From: Alkalibacterium pelagium
Lineage (GTDB): Bacteria; Bacillota; Bacilli; Lactobacillales; Carnobacteriaceae_A
Direction of reading: 5' to 3'
Length of the DNA stretch: 64,000 nucleotides
Assembly: GCF_900109325.1 (NCBI RefSeq)
Contig: NZ_FNZU01000010.1
Span: 1 to 64,000 of the forward strand
The translations under genes and the position numbers were made by a program. Every line of letters begins with the position of its first letter. The first letter of the stretch is position 1. A model generated the notes under the pieces. The model saw only the letters and a list, made by a program, of their open reading frames with translations. It was not told where the DNA came from and did not search any database. This document shows positions 17,998 to 27,642 of the stretch, in pieces.

Positions 17998-19203
17998 TTA
18001 CTGTTGTGAATGCCGATCTCCGGCTGTAGAAAAGTTTCCGGGTGTTCTGACAAAGAACGTCAGTATTAGACCTAGCACTGCAAAGACTGATGCCCATAAG
18101 AAGGCATGCGTTTCCTGGGATACTGCAGAAAGAAGCAGTGGACCCAGCAGCGCAGATATTCCGTAAGCCTGATAGAGCAGACCATAATTTGATCCGAAAT
18201 AAAAGGTTCCGAAATAATCACTGCATACTGCCGGAAACGTGGCTAGAAATCCGCCGAAACAGCTGACTATTATGCCAAGTATAGCAAAGTAAGTAAACGC
18301 GTTATGCTGGAATAGACTAAGCGCAGCCATTGATACAGCAGTCAGACCAAACAGGATAGTAAACACTCTCAACCGCCCGATCAAGTCAGATAATGCACCC
18401 CATCCCAGTCTTCCCAAAGCATTGAATACCGCTGCTACAGCTACTGCATAACCTGCTGTTGCTGGAGACAGGCCGACCAGATCTCTCGCAATATCCTGAG
18501 AGAGGCCAATTACCAGCAGGCCACTCAAACTTCCGGTAAAATACATGATCCATAGAAGATAAAATGCCGGGGTCTTCAACATGCCTTTTGTAGTATAGTC
18601 ATTTTCGTTGACCAGCACATGCTTGCTTTCAGACTGTGTCGGTACTTTCAGCATCTGTGCACCAGTAATACCTACGACAGCATAGACCAGACCTTGAACT
18701 AAAAAGGTCTGGGATACTCCAATCGAACTAATCAGTGCAGATAGTAAAAAGTTAAAAATAAACCCGCCCATTCCGAACGCGCCGATGATGATCCCTGTCA
18801 CCATCCCTTTCTTTCTCGGGTACCACTTCAGGCCAGTCGACAACGGACAGACATAGACCATTCCGACACCGATTCCACCCAGAAGACTGTAGCCTAAATA
18901 CAAAACTGGTAAGGACCGTGCCTGTGAGGCAATAATCAGACCTGCACTGAAACATACCATCCCGATCGTTCCAACTAGTCGCGGTCCAATTCTATCTTGC
19001 AGTCGTCCTGAAAAGATCGTGACGAATGCGAAAATAAACACGATGAGAGAATAGGCTGTATAAACTTCTGTTCTTTCCCATCCGAAGGCATCGACCAATG
19101 GCTGGTTAAACAGGCTCCATGTATAGATTCCTCCGATACATAGCTGCATCATGACGCCACCGAGCAGCACTTTCCATCTTGCTGAAGATTGTTCCATAAT
19201 CAT
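17998..19203 (-). CDS. MFS transporter, oxalate/formate antiporter (OFA) family
   Basis: A 401-residue, 12-helix major facilitator protein. The N-terminal GGIYTWSLFNQPL, the loop-2/3 motif FSGRLQDRIGPR and CPLSTGLKWYPRKKGM..GIIIGAFGMGG are typical of OxlT-like OFA proteins, which exchange or import small carboxylates such as oxalate, formate or pyruvate. No catabolic gene for such acids is next to it, so the substrate is open. Monocistronic by spacing. Confidence 0.88.
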   Translation of the reverse strand: MIMEQSSARWKVLLGGVMMQLCIGGIYTWSLFNQPLVDAFGWERTEVYTAYSLIVFIFAFVTIFSGRLQDRIGPRLVGTIGMVCFSAGLIIASQARSLPVLYLGYSLLGGIGVGMVYVCPLSTGLKWYPRKKGMVTGIIIGAFGMGGFIFNFLLSALISSIGVSQTFLVQGLVYAVVGITGAQMLKVPTQSESKHVLVNENDYTTKGMLKTPAFYLLWIMYFTGSLSGLLVIGLSQDIARDLVGLSPATAGYAVAVAAVFNALGRLGWGALSDLIGRLRVFTILFGLTAVSMAALSLFQHNAFTYFAILGIIVSCFGGFLATFPAVCSDYFGTFYFGSNYGLLYQAYGISALLGPLLLSAVSQETHAFLWASVFAVLGLILTFFVRTPGNFSTAGDRHSQQ

Positions 19204-19355
19204 TCCCCTTTTCAGAAATAGTATAGCAGATTATTAGTTTGACAATCAAAGCGAATCATAAATTTTATCCTTAATGATCAACTGTCGATTCCTTTTCACA
19301 AGACCCGGCTGATAATGTTATACTATTGATGCAAATAGAAAGGTGGAGAATAACT

Positions 19356-20267
19356 GTGCTGGCAGTACTTTTACAGTCTTTTCAATTTTTACTGGTCATA
19401 CTAGTGGCCTACTTATTCAAACGAGCTAAAATCCTGAGATCAACTGACGGAGTAGCCCTGCAGAAAATCATACTTAACCTGACCCTTCCTGCGACGATTG
19501 TTGTCGGATTTAACGGGGTTTCGGTAGAACCTATTTTGTTTATCATGATCTCTCTTGGTCTCCTCTCGAATATCGCTCTTGTCACCCTGGGTGGCTTTTT
19601 ATGGCGTAAAAAAGAAGCCCCACTTCAGTCCCTGATGATGTTCAGTCAGGCTGGATACAATATCGGCAACTTTACTATCCCTTTTGTCCAGGGGTTTTTC
19701 CCGGCAGCCATTCCTTATATAGGCAGCTTTGACATGGGAAATGCACTCATGCTGTTCGGCGGATCCCCAATGATCGTCGACAAAATGACCGGACAGAATC
19801 ACTCGAACGATGGTTATATCAGAAGGATCTTGAGGTTGTTCCGGTCTCCTTCTTTCACTACTTATATTATTATGTTTCTACTGGCACTTGTCGGCATTGT
19901 TCTGACAGAGGAAATGCTGTCAGTTTTCAGACTCTTTTCAAGTGGGAATGCTTTCTTGTCCATGTTCATGGTCGGCTTGTATCTTGAAATACGCATAGAC
20001 TCAGTATCATTCAAGCGAGTCAGGCAGCTTCTTGCTGCTCGTTATATCATCGGCAGCGTAGTCGCCGCTATATTTTTCCTGGTCCTGCCTCTGCCCGAAC
20101 TGGTTCGTATATCACTAGTTCTCGTTGCACTGGCACCGATCGGAACAGTTTCTACTATTAATATGATTATCTACGGTAATAAGCGGTCCTTAGCCAGTTT
20201 TCTGTCCTCAGTAAGCATCATCATCTCCTTAATTATGATGACCGGTGCTCTTCTGCTGATTATGTAA
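19356..20267 (+). CDS. AEC (auxin efflux carrier) family permease
   Basis: A membrane protein of about 303 residues with roughly ten hydrophobic segments. LNLTLPATIVVGFNG near the N-terminus and the central QAGYNIGNFTIPF..GFF..GSFDMGNA segment are signatures of the AEC family, whose bacterial members include malate permeases. I chose the GTG at 19356, preceded by AGGTGG at 9 bases; the frame remains open to a TTG at 19326 without a ribosome site. It is divergent from the OFA transporter gene. Substrate unknown. Confidence 0.85.
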   Translation: MLAVLLQSFQFLLVILVAYLFKRAKILRSTDGVALQKIILNLTLPATIVVGFNGVSVEPILFIMISLGLLSNIALVTLGGFLWRKKEAPLQSLMMFSQAGYNIGNFTIPFVQGFFPAAIPYIGSFDMGNALMLFGGSPMIVDKMTGQNHSNDGYIRRILRLFRSPSFTTYIIMFLLALVGIVLTEEMLSVFRLFSSGNAFLSMFMVGLYLEIRIDSVSFKRVRQLLAARYIIGSVVAAIFFLVLPLPELVRISLVLVALAPIGTVSTINMIIYGNKRSLASFLSSVSIIISLIMMTGALLLIM

Positions 20268-20560
20268 GTCCTGATCGGTACCGAAGTTGTTTTCACTTTG
20301 CTTTTTTTCTGTCAGATGAGGAAATTGGGAAAGGTTCATCCTTAGCGAACCCTGATGGCAATAGTTATGGATAAAACTCGTTTCTTTGATAGCAATGTTT
20401 TTTGATCTTTACGCCCTGTTTTATTGAGGAAGTAAAGTTCCTTGATCCAACGGGGTTATCCTGCTTGTTCTGATTTGGAGTAGTTAGATACTTCCAGTGA
20501 TTTGGGGGATTGGGAGATTTTTTTGGGGAAAAAGTGTCAGCTCGCTGGGTATGGAGGTGT
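20268..20560. other. Non-coding stretch before the repeat array
   Basis: No gene, RNA or clear terminator recognised. The last 40 bases are G-rich and lead into the tandem repeat array. Confidence 0.4.
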
Positions 20561-21048
20561 CGAGTTGATCATAAGATCCGTTTTGCGACCAACTCGACAC
20601 GCTTTCTCCCTACCAGTTGGATATAAGATCCATTTTGCGACCAACTCGACACGCTTTCTACCTACGAGTTGGGCATATGATCCATTTTGCGACCAACTCG
20701 ACACGCTTTCTCCCTCCGAGTTGGGCATAAGATCCGTTTTGCGACCAACTCGACACGCTTTCTCCCTGCGAGTTGGACATGAGATCCATTTTGCGACCAA
20801 CTCGACACGCTTTCTCCCTACGAGTTGGACATAAGATCCGTCTTGCGACCAACTCGACACGCTTTCTCCCTCCGAGTTGGGCATAAGATCCGTCTTGCGA
20901 CCAACTCGACACGCTTTCTCCCTCCGAGTTGGTCATATGATCCGTTTTGCGACCAACTCGACACGCTTTCTCCCTCCGAGTTGGTCATAGAATCCATCTT
21001 TCGACCAACTCGACACGCTTTCTACCTACGAGTTGGTCATAAGATCCA
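20561..21048. repeat. Tandem array of nine 52-bp hairpin repeats plus a partial tenth
   Basis: Units begin at 20561, 20613, 20665, 20717, 20769, 20821, 20873, 20925 and 20977, exactly 52 bases apart, with a partial tenth from 21029. Each unit carries the stem CGAGTTGGNC / GNCCAACTCG (up to 10 bp) around a 16-nt loop containing GATCC, then the spacer ACACGCTTTCTCCCT. Units differ at only a few positions, mostly in the loop and in the base after CCCT. Because 52 is not a multiple of three, reading frames are open through the array on both strands, but this is a by-product of the repeats. There are no unique spacers, so it is not a CRISPR array. Confidence 0.95.
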
Positions 21049-21306
21049 ACTATTGCTTTCGTCACAAACAGAATCTTCACTTGGATGGCAGCTGTCAGCA
21101 TGACAGCTACCTAATGAAAGTTAGAACACAAAAGTTATGCATAAGCAGAAACTTTCACGAGCTTCTTTTCTGCAACAAAAAAAAGCAATGAGATGCCATT
21201 AAATATGGAACAAACTTCACTGCTTTTAGCGTATTTAAATTGGCATCTATCAATTCCCAGGTCAGCTAAACGATTCTGTGTACATGAGCATTTCTGTGAT
21301 ACCTTT

Positions 21307-21483
21307 TTAATAATCTTCAGGCATGATCATAGCCAGAATGATATACAAAAGAAGGTTTGATGGAAGGATCAGGAAAATTAGTCTGACTGCCAGTGATGAG
21401 ATACCGAAAAATTCCGCAATTCCTCCACATACTCCTGAAATAACTCGATCATCTGATGATTTTCTTAATTTATTGCCGTTCAT
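21307..21483 (-). CDS. Short PspC-domain membrane protein
   Basis: A 58-codon gene. Translation from the ATG at 21483 begins MNGNKLRKSSDDRVISGVCG and continues GGIAEFFGISSLAVRL, then a hydrophobic helix (about residues 34-53) and the end IMPEDY. This is the compact PspC/phage-shock-protein C domain (VISGVCGGIAEYFGID..LVRL type). A GAGGAGG ribosome site stands 7 bases before the ATG. It is predicted to be a single-span membrane protein, in this family associated with envelope stress. It stands alone between the repeat array and CorA. Confidence 0.9.
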   Translation of the reverse strand: MNGNKLRKSSDDRVISGVCGGIAEFFGISSLAVRLIFLILPSNLLLYIILAMIMPEDY

Positions 21484-21563
21484 AGTCTATTCCTCCTCAA
21501 TTAATTCTCTCTTACTTCACTTTACTCCAATAATTTAGTAATCTCAAGCATGAGCATAATTCT

Positions 21564-22469
21564 TTACAAGTATTTTTTCCTTTTCAGATAAATTGCCACT
21601 GCTGCTCCAAGAAGGACCGAAATCAGGATAACTACAATCGTTCCAAATGGCGACTGCCGGCCGACCAATCCCCCGGTATTCATTCCGAACAAGCTGAAAA
21701 TAAGGGTCGGGATGGATATGACCAGAGCGATTGATTCAAGAAATTCCATAATGCTGTTCAATCGGTTATCTATGCTGTCCGAGAGAAGTCCACTTGTCGA
21801 TTCAATCAGTTCTTTAAAAAGCTGGCTGTTGAATAGACTTTTACGTATAAGGAGTCTCACCTTTTCTATCTCTTGGTGAGTACATGTCCTATCTATCGTT
21901 GAATCTGACAACCACTGATGAAAAGCTTCACCATAATCTTCAAGCCGTTTAGAAAAGATGACCATTTCCTGCTCGATATCAGCCAGGCTCAATAACACCT
22001 CTCTATTGGCTTTTTCTATAGTTTCCGACTTCGCTTCGCGGATTTTCTGACCCAACCGGTCCATTCGATTGTCCACCTCAATATACATACTGATTAGGAG
22101 ATCCATCATTACCTGATGAGGAGATCGGTTTGAATTGAGCTTATCAAGCATTCCTTCGTCTGAATACCCGTTCAGTACTATTAGGACAGATGCCATTGAA
22201 AAAATGAAGGTAAGAGTTGTGGATGTATCTGCAAGATGATTGCTTTGCTGATAATCAAATACGGGGAAGTGCAGCACAGACACGTTTTGCCCGTAATGGT
22301 CTTTCAGGCAACTATAGTAGGATACTGTCCTGTCGTCCAGGAGAGAGGAAAGATTTAAATCTGCCGAAAATTTATCGGTCTCTTTTTTCACATCGTCTCC
22401 TATGGGATCCGTCACCAGCACCCATTCGACAATTAATCCAGAACTTTCAGTTTTACCTTTACTGATCAT
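21564..22469 (-). CDS. corA: CorA-like divalent cation transporter
   Basis: A 301-residue membrane protein. A long soluble N-terminal part and the helical stalk (about 120-235) are followed by two C-terminal transmembrane helices. The signature GMN stands at the end of the first (FSLFGMNTGGL). Relatives transport Mg2+ and sometimes Co2+ or Ni2+ as pentamers. The start is set by its position in the family and the ATG at 22469. It is a monocistronic gene. Confidence 0.9.
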   Translation of the reverse strand: MISKGKTESSGLIVEWVLVTDPIGDDVKKETDKFSADLNLSSLLDDRTVSYYSCLKDHYGQNVSVLHFPVFDYQQSNHLADTSTTLTFIFSMASVLIVLNGYSDEGMLDKLNSNRSPHQVMMDLLISMYIEVDNRMDRLGQKIREAKSETIEKANREVLLSLADIEQEMVIFSKRLEDYGEAFHQWLSDSTIDRTCTHQEIEKVRLLIRKSLFNSQLFKELIESTSGLLSDSIDNRLNSIMEFLESIALVISIPTLIFSLFGMNTGGLVGRQSPFGTIVVILISVLLGAAVAIYLKRKKYL

Positions 22470-22658
22470 TTCTCTACCTACTTCCTAGTTTGTCTTAAGT
22501 TAATCATACTCTATCTTGTCTTTAATCTCTAGAAGTGACCGTTAACTATTTTTGTGCTCATTACTGAAAATCTATAGTGAATAGTGTACACTTTGAGTAT
22601 TACATGAAGAAAGACCTGAAGAAAGAGAGGACAGCTGTCTCAAACAGCTCAACTGATT

Positions 22659-23381
22659 ATGTGGATACCTTTAATTTTGGCTGTCAGCTTCGTGCTGATT
22701 CATTTCTTATCTATATACATATCATTACCGAAAGCTCTATTAAGACGATTCATTTCGTTTTCTGCTGGTGTGGGAATTGCCTATGTCTTTATCCACCTGT
22801 GGCCCCAAGTTGCACACACCCAGGAACTGGCTGAACAGGAAATACACTGGCTGGAAGGACACATGCTGCACTATGCCTTATATATCATTGCCTTGCTTGG
22901 TCTATCCGTTTTTTATGCGATGGACCGCCTGATTGCCCGAGCTTATGAAACTAAAGAACAGACCAATCCCAACTTGATCGAATCCCGCCTGTTCTGGGCC
23001 CACATTGCCTTCTTTTCTTTATACAATGCCATGATCGGCTACCTTCTGACAGACAGGCGAGAACCGGATGCCACATTAGTTGTATTCTTTATAGCTTTCG
23101 CTCTTCATTTTGTGACGAATGACTGGGGGCTTAGACATCACCATGAATCTGTATATGATCAATACGGTCGGTATATTCTTTCCCTGGCTATCATTGTCGG
23201 GTTCGGAATCGGGGTGTTTTCTGATTTTCCAGAGTATATATTCGGAAGTGTTGAAGCTTTTGTAGCGGGCGCGATGACACTGAATGTCATCAAGCACGAG
23301 CTTCCGTCTGAAAGAGAAGGAAATCTAGAAGGCTTTCTGACGGGGGTAATTTCAGCCGGATTCCTGTTTATATTCATATAA
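22659..23381 (+). CDS. Polytopic membrane protein, possibly ZIP-like
   Basis: A 240-residue protein with about seven hydrophobic segments and conserved-looking histidines in or near membrane helices (AYVFIHLWPQVAH, FFIAFALHFVTND, GLRHHHES) and a Glu-rich stretch after the first pair. The ZIP metal transporter family has comparable spacing, and some members of that clan are annotated only as hypothetical membrane proteins. I am confident that it is an integral membrane protein, much less about metal transport. No clear ribosome site precedes the ATG. Confidence 0.65.
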   Translation: MWIPLILAVSFVLIHFLSIYISLPKALLRRFISFSAGVGIAYVFIHLWPQVAHTQELAEQEIHWLEGHMLHYALYIIALLGLSVFYAMDRLIARAYETKEQTNPNLIESRLFWAHIAFFSLYNAMIGYLLTDRREPDATLVVFFIAFALHFVTNDWGLRHHHESVYDQYGRYILSLAIIVGFGIGVFSDFPEYIFGSVEAFVAGAMTLNVIKHELPSEREGNLEGFLTGVISAGFLFIFI

Positions 23382-23426
23382 AAGAAGTGATGCCATAGTC
23401 TATAAGAGACCGGCATCACTTCTTTT
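23380..23426. terminator. Bidirectional terminator between the membrane protein and the riboflavin operon
   Basis: A 15-bp stem AAAAGAAGTGATGCC / GGCATCACTTCTTTT with a 17-nt loop separates two converging genes. Confidence 0.88.
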
Positions 23427-23427
23427 A

Positions 23428-24093
23428 TTATAAATAGTTTCTAAGTTCCCCTATATCGGAGATGAGCAGATCTGCTCCTTCGAGTTCCTCACGTTTTCCG
23501 AAGCCATAGGTGCATCCTATAGCGTAGACATTCTCCAGCTCAGATGTTTCGATATCCTGGAATCGGTCGCCTATGACTACGATGTCTCCTTCAAAGTCCT
23601 GTTTCAGCAACTTGACTATTTCTTTTTTTGATTTCCTGAAATTGAACTGTTCCGTGCAGTAGAGCCTACTAAAGTAGTCATTCAGTCCAAACTGTTCGGC
23701 ATGCATCTCCATGTAACTGATCGAGCAGTTACTTAAGAACAGCAGGGTGTACCCCTGATCTTTAAGGTACTCTAATGTGTCAACGGCTCCTGCATACCAT
23801 CGGGCTTCATTCCTCTGAATCATTTCTAGCATCGTCTTCCCGATCAGCCCAGATGCATCCTGTCGGAAATCAGGTTCAAGATTGGGCATGAACAGCTCCC
23901 ACATCTCCTGCTTACTGTAACCAAGCCATTGCGTAATCTCTTCATCTGACCAGTTTTTCTCTTCTGCTTTGTTATTCTTCACAAGATACTTGTATGCGCG
24001 TTTAAACGCGGGAATGTATATTTTACTGCTGTCATGAAGCGTACCGTCATAATCAAAAATGATTGTTCTGACGTGACTCAATTCATTCTTCAT
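23428..24093 (-). CDS. HAD-superfamily phosphatase at the end of the riboflavin operon
   Basis: A 221-residue HAD hydrolase. Motif I is FDYDGT with Asp14 and Asp16; motif II is in LLFLSNCS; motif III and IV appear as the Lys in FRKSKKE and [12 protein letters not shown]. The helical cap lies between residues 20 and 90. Its ATG overlaps the ribH stop by four bases, which implies translational coupling. Riboflavin synthesis needs dephosphorylation of 5-amino-6-ribitylamino-uracil 5'-phosphate, done in B. subtilis by unlinked HAD enzymes (YcsE, YitU, YwtE). Its position makes it a good candidate for that step, which is inference. Phosphoglycolate phosphatase is the usual automatic label. Confidence 0.88.
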   Translation of the reverse strand: MKNELSHVRTIIFDYDGTLHDSSKIYIPAFKRAYKYLVKNNKAEEKNWSDEEITQWLGYSKQEMWELFMPNLEPDFRQDASGLIGKTMLEMIQRNEARWYAGAVDTLEYLKDQGYTLLFLSNCSISYMEMHAEQFGLNDYFSRLYCTEQFNFRKSKKEIVKLLKQDFEGDIVVIGDRFQDIETSELENVYAIGCTYGFGKREELEGADLLISDIGELRNYL

Positions 24094-24554
24094 TTCAATT
24101 TTTTCATGAGGTTGGCCATTTCGATTGCTCCAACGGCTACTTCTCCACCCTTGTTACCAGCTTTTGTTCCGGCACGTTCAATAGCCTGTTCGATCGTATC
24201 GACTGTCAGCACGCCGAACATGACAGGTACACCTGTAGTGTCTGATGCTGAAGCCACTCCCTTGGATACTTCTCCACAGACATGGTCGTAGTGAGAGGTT
24301 GCACCTCTGATCACTGCACCAAGAGTAACCACTGCATCATACTTTCCGGATGCCGCCATTGTTTTCGCTACTAATGGGATTTCATATGCTCCAGGTACCC
24401 AGGCAACGTCGATGTCCGACTCTTCCATTCCGTGTCTGACTAATGCATCTACAGCCCCATCAAGCAGTCTTGACCCGATAAAGTCATTGAAGCGTCCCAC
24501 GACGATTCCCATTTTTAAATCCTGTGCAATTAACTGTCCTTCAATCTTATTCAT
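24090..24554 (-). CDS. ribH: 6,7-dimethyl-8-ribityllumazine synthase
   Basis: A 154-residue subunit (icosahedral in most species) that condenses ribitylaminouracil with dihydroxybutanone phosphate. The motifs [38 protein letters not shown] and [15 protein letters not shown] are all present, including the catalytic His in SHYDHV. It is the fourth rib gene and overlaps the following HAD gene by 4 bases. Confidence 0.97.
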   Translation of the reverse strand: MNKIEGQLIAQDLKMGIVVGRFNDFIGSRLLDGAVDALVRHGMEESDIDVAWVPGAYEIPLVAKTMAASGKYDAVVTLGAVIRGATSHYDHVCGEVSKGVASASDTTGVPVMFGVLTVDTIEQAIERAGTKAGNKGGEVAVGAIEMANLMKKLK

Positions 24555-24579
24555 AATTCTGTTCCTCCAGATTCATTTT

Positions 24580-25773
24580 TTAATATTCTAAATAGTGTCC
24601 CATTTTTTCTTTTTTCGTGCGCAGATACTCCTTGTCTTCATCGAAGAGCGTCATCTGTATCGGTACCCGCTTTTCGACTTTCAGCCCGTACTGATCCAGA
24701 CTTGATATCTTGAGGGGGTTGTTGGTCATCAGATTAAGTCTGCTGACACCAAGATCATCAAATATCTGCTTGCATTCGTAGTACTCCCTGGCATCTATCG
24801 GGAAGCCGAGCAGAACATTGGCCTGAATGGTATCGTGCCCCTGATCCTGCAGCGCATACGCTTTGATCTTGTTGACCAGTCCGATCCCGCGGCCTTCCTG
24901 TCTCATGTATAGAAGCACGCCTCTGCCTTCTTCTGCAATTTTTTCCATGGCAGAATCGAGCTGCTGACCGCAGTCACACTTTTTAGATCCGAATACATCC
25001 CCAGTCAGACATTCCGAATGGATGCGACAGAGAACAGGTTCCCCATCTGATACATCTCCTTTGACAAGCGCGACATGATGTTCACCGGTAAATTTATGTT
25101 CATACGCATAAATATCGAATTCACCGAATTTTGTCGGCAGCTTGGCTTTCGATTCTCGGAAAATGACCTTCTCATTGGCTTTCCGGTATTCGATCAGTTC
25201 ACTGATCGTTGCCATCTTCATATCATGTTCTTCTGCAAAAGCAGCCAGGTCATCACGTCTGGCCATGCTCCCGTCATCATTCATGATTTCACAGCACAAG
25301 CCGACCGGTTTCAGACCGGCGAGTCTCATCAGATCTACAGTGGCTTCCGTATGGCCATTTCTTGCCAGCACACCCCCGTCAACCGCTTCAAGTGGAAACA
25401 TATGGCCAGGGCGTTTAAAATCTTCCGGACGGCTGTCTTCATCCACCGTTTTCATAGCGGTCAGTGAGCGCTCGCCAGCTGATATTCCTGTAGTGGTATC
25501 TACATGATCGATGGAGACTGTAAAGGCTGTCGTGTGATCATCCGTATTGTACAGACTCATTTGAGACAGGCCCAGTTTCTTTGTATACTCCTTAGTCATA
25601 GGAATACAGATCAGTCCCCTGGCATACTTGGCCATAAAGTTGACATTCTCAGGTGTCGCGAATTCTGCTGCACAGACGATGTCTCCCTCGTTTTCTCTGT
25701 CTTCATCATCTACGATAATGACATTTTTCCCCTGTTTCAGATCTTCCAGTAATTCTTCAATTTTATTGAACAT
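24580..25773 (-). CDS. ribBA: Bifunctional DHBP synthase / GTP cyclohydrolase II
   Basis: A 397-residue fusion. The N-terminal RibB half (about 1-200) carries VDDEDRENEGDIV, which binds the metal and substrate, and makes dihydroxybutanone phosphate from ribulose 5-phosphate. The C-terminal RibA half (about 205-397) has the zinc ligands in CLTGDVFGSKKCDCG and the active segment RQEGRGIGL, and opens GTP. Third gene of the riboflavin operon. Confidence 0.97.
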   Translation of the reverse strand: MFNKIEELLEDLKQGKNVIIVDDEDRENEGDIVCAAEFATPENVNFMAKYARGLICIPMTKEYTKKLGLSQMSLYNTDDHTTAFTVSIDHVDTTTGISAGERSLTAMKTVDEDSRPEDFKRPGHMFPLEAVDGGVLARNGHTEATVDLMRLAGLKPVGLCCEIMNDDGSMARRDDLAAFAEEHDMKMATISELIEYRKANEKVIFRESKAKLPTKFGEFDIYAYEHKFTGEHHVALVKGDVSDGEPVLCRIHSECLTGDVFGSKKCDCGQQLDSAMEKIAEEGRGVLLYMRQEGRGIGLVNKIKAYALQDQGHDTIQANVLLGFPIDAREYYECKQIFDDLGVSRLNLMTNNPLKISSLDQYGLKVEKRVPIQMTLFDEDKEYLRTKKEKMGHYLEY

Positions 25774-25797
25774 GCCCTCACTCCTGTTTCTTTCTAT

Positions 25798-26448
25798 CTA
25801 TACAAACCCGTTAGTCTGCAGAAAGTCTTCGCTCAGTTTTAACTTCGCCTCGCTCTTTGGAGCCAGGCCCATCAGCTTTTCTACATATTTTCCGATCATG
25901 TCGCATTCAAGATTGACCTTGTCGCCGATCGAATGGCTCAGCAATGTGGTTTCCTCAGACGTATGCGGAATGATCGACACTTGAAAGTCATTATCTGATA
26001 CTGCTGCGACAGTCAGACTGATGCCGTCGATTGCTATGGATCCCTTTTCGATAATGTATTTCAGCAGGTTCCTGGAGGCACTGACTGTGACCCAGACCGC
26101 ATTATCGTCTTTTCTGAAATGAGTAATGACTCCTGTTCCATCTATGTGTCCACTCACCATGTGGCCACCCAGTCTGGTCTGAAGCGTCAGCGCTCGCTCA
26201 AGATTGATACGGCTACCGGAAGTCAGTGTTCCCAAAGTCGTTCTATCCAAGGTTTCTGACATGACATCAGCTGTAAAAAATGTTTTATCGAGAGTTGTGA
26301 TCGTCAGACACACGCCGTTAGTCAATATACTGTCTCCTATGGCTGCATCTTCCAGAACCTTCTCTGCTTTGATAGTCAGTTCGCTTGATTTAGCACCTTT
26401 ATTAATGCCTTGGATTTCTCCTATTTCTTCAACAATTCCTGTAAACAT
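25798..26448 (-). CDS. ribE: Riboflavin synthase alpha subunit
   Basis: A 216-residue protein made of two similar lumazine-binding halves, each starting with a characteristic stretch (MFTGIVEEIGEI; GHMVSGHIDGTG). It dismutates two lumazines into riboflavin. NGVCLTI and DGISLTV are the paired substrate-binding motifs. Its start directly follows the ribD stop. It is the second gene of the operon. Confidence 0.97.
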   Translation of the reverse strand: MFTGIVEEIGEIQGINKGAKSSELTIKAEKVLEDAAIGDSILTNGVCLTITTLDKTFFTADVMSETLDRTTLGTLTSGSRINLERALTLQTRLGGHMVSGHIDGTGVITHFRKDDNAVWVTVSASRNLLKYIIEKGSIAIDGISLTVAAVSDNDFQVSIIPHTSEETTLLSHSIGDKVNLECDMIGKYVEKLMGLAPKSEAKLKLSEDFLQTNGFV

Positions 26449-27552
26449 TTATTGTTCACTCCTATCAATATAAGCTTCAATATGCAAATCATCTTCAATC
26501 CTGGTAATTTCAACTGATTTCGCTTTGTAGGCGTCACTCATGTGCTGGACCCCGTGTCCCATGACTGGAGATATCGCTTCTGCTCCACCAAGGAGCTTAG
26601 GTGCAATATAAACGGACAGTTTGTGTACAATTCCTGCTTTCAACGCAGCTGCATTGAGCGTTCCTCCCCCTTCAAGTAGAAGGCTGTCTACACCGTATTC
26701 CCCGATGATGCGCATGGCTTCTTCCAGATCGACGTGTCCATCAGATTCTTTCACAATCTTTACCGTCACGCCTCTATTTTCAAGCGCCTCTTTATTTGCA
26801 GAAGGTGCTTGTTCAGTCGTCAGTATCAATGTCTCCGCTTTATCCTGCTCAGTCAGGACTCTTGCGTCCATAGGGATTTTCAATCGACTGTCCACTACAA
26901 TTCGCAGTGGCTGAGTCAGTCCATCAACTCGACAGGTCAATCGGGGGTCATCTTTCAGGACCGTCCCAATTCCGACCATAATTCCGCTGAGGTGCCCTCT
27001 TAAATGATGCGCATGATTTCTTGATGCGTCAGACGAAATCCATTTGGACTCTCCAGTTTCTGTAGCTATTTTTCCATCTAAAGTCATCGCGTATTTCATG
27101 ACGACAAAGGGCTTTTTAGTTGTAATATAATAATTGAACACTTCGTTCAGTTTCCTGCTTTCCTCTTCGAGGACGCCTGTCACCACTTCTATCCCTGCAT
27201 TTCTTATGCGCTCAATGCCGTTTCCGGAAACGATCGGGTTCGGATCAAGTGCGGCCACAACAACTCTTTTCAGCTTTTTGTCGATAATCAGATCCGAGCA
27301 TGGTGGTGTGCGCCCATAGTGAGAACATGGTTCAAGCGTCACATACATCGTTGCCCCTTTTACTGGTTCATCCGCAGAGTTGATCGCATTGACTTCTGCA
27401 TGCGGTCCTCCAGCTTGATGATGATACCCTTCACCTATGATTCGACCATTTTTCACTATGACAGCCCCGACCATAGGATTAGGAGACGTGCGACCCTTCG
27501 CTAGAGCTGCAAGATACACGGCCCTTTTCATATAAGTTTCGTCAGTTGTCAC
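26449..27552 (-). CDS. ribD: Bifunctional deaminase/reductase RibD
   Basis: A 367-residue fusion. The N-terminal deaminase has the zinc site HAEVNAI and PCSHYGRTPPCSD; the C-terminal reductase (about 150-367) has KYAMTLDGKIAT and LLLEGGGTLN for NADPH and substrate binding. It catalyses the second and third steps of riboflavin synthesis. It starts at GTG with a GAGGTG ribosome site, and is the first gene after the FMN riboswitch. Confidence 0.97.
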   Translation of the reverse strand: MTTDETYMKRAVYLAALAKGRTSPNPMVGAVIVKNGRIIGEGYHHQAGGPHAEVNAINSADEPVKGATMYVTLEPCSHYGRTPPCSDLIIDKKLKRVVVAALDPNPIVSGNGIERIRNAGIEVVTGVLEEESRKLNEVFNYYITTKKPFVVMKYAMTLDGKIATETGESKWISSDASRNHAHHLRGHLSGIMVGIGTVLKDDPRLTCRVDGLTQPLRIVVDSRLKIPMDARVLTEQDKAETLILTTEQAPSANKEALENRGVTVKIVKESDGHVDLEEAMRIIGEYGVDSLLLEGGGTLNAAALKAGIVHKLSVYIAPKLLGGAEAISPVMGHGVQHMSDAYKAKSVEITRIEDDLHIEAYIDRSEQ

Positions 27553-27565
27553 TTTTTCACCTCAT

Positions 27566-27600
27566 TAAAAAAGCCCCGAATCACTTAAGATTCAGGGCTT
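27566..27600 (-). terminator. Second terminator of the riboflavin leader
   Basis: On the minus strand the stem AAGCCCTGAATC / GATTCGGGGCTT is followed by T6, 13 bases before the ribD start. A second stem of the same type lies upstream at 27676-27707. Confidence 0.85.
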
Positions 27601-27642
27601 GAAGAGTTTTGATCAATGATGCACATGACAGACACAGAGAAC

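Noticed and set aside
20561-21048. CRISPR array
   Set aside because: All positions of the unit are repeated, no unique spacers, and no cas gene nearby.
20502-21103. Long overlapping reading frames on both strands through the 52-bp repeats
   Set aside because: The frames exist because the 52-bp unit contains few stops. They lack ribosome sites, overlap each other, and translate into repeating nonsense with a 52-residue super-period.
22577-22834. Alternative 85-residue frame before the ZIP-like gene
   Set aside because: Overlaps the longer membrane protein frame in another phase and has no family resemblance after its first few residues.
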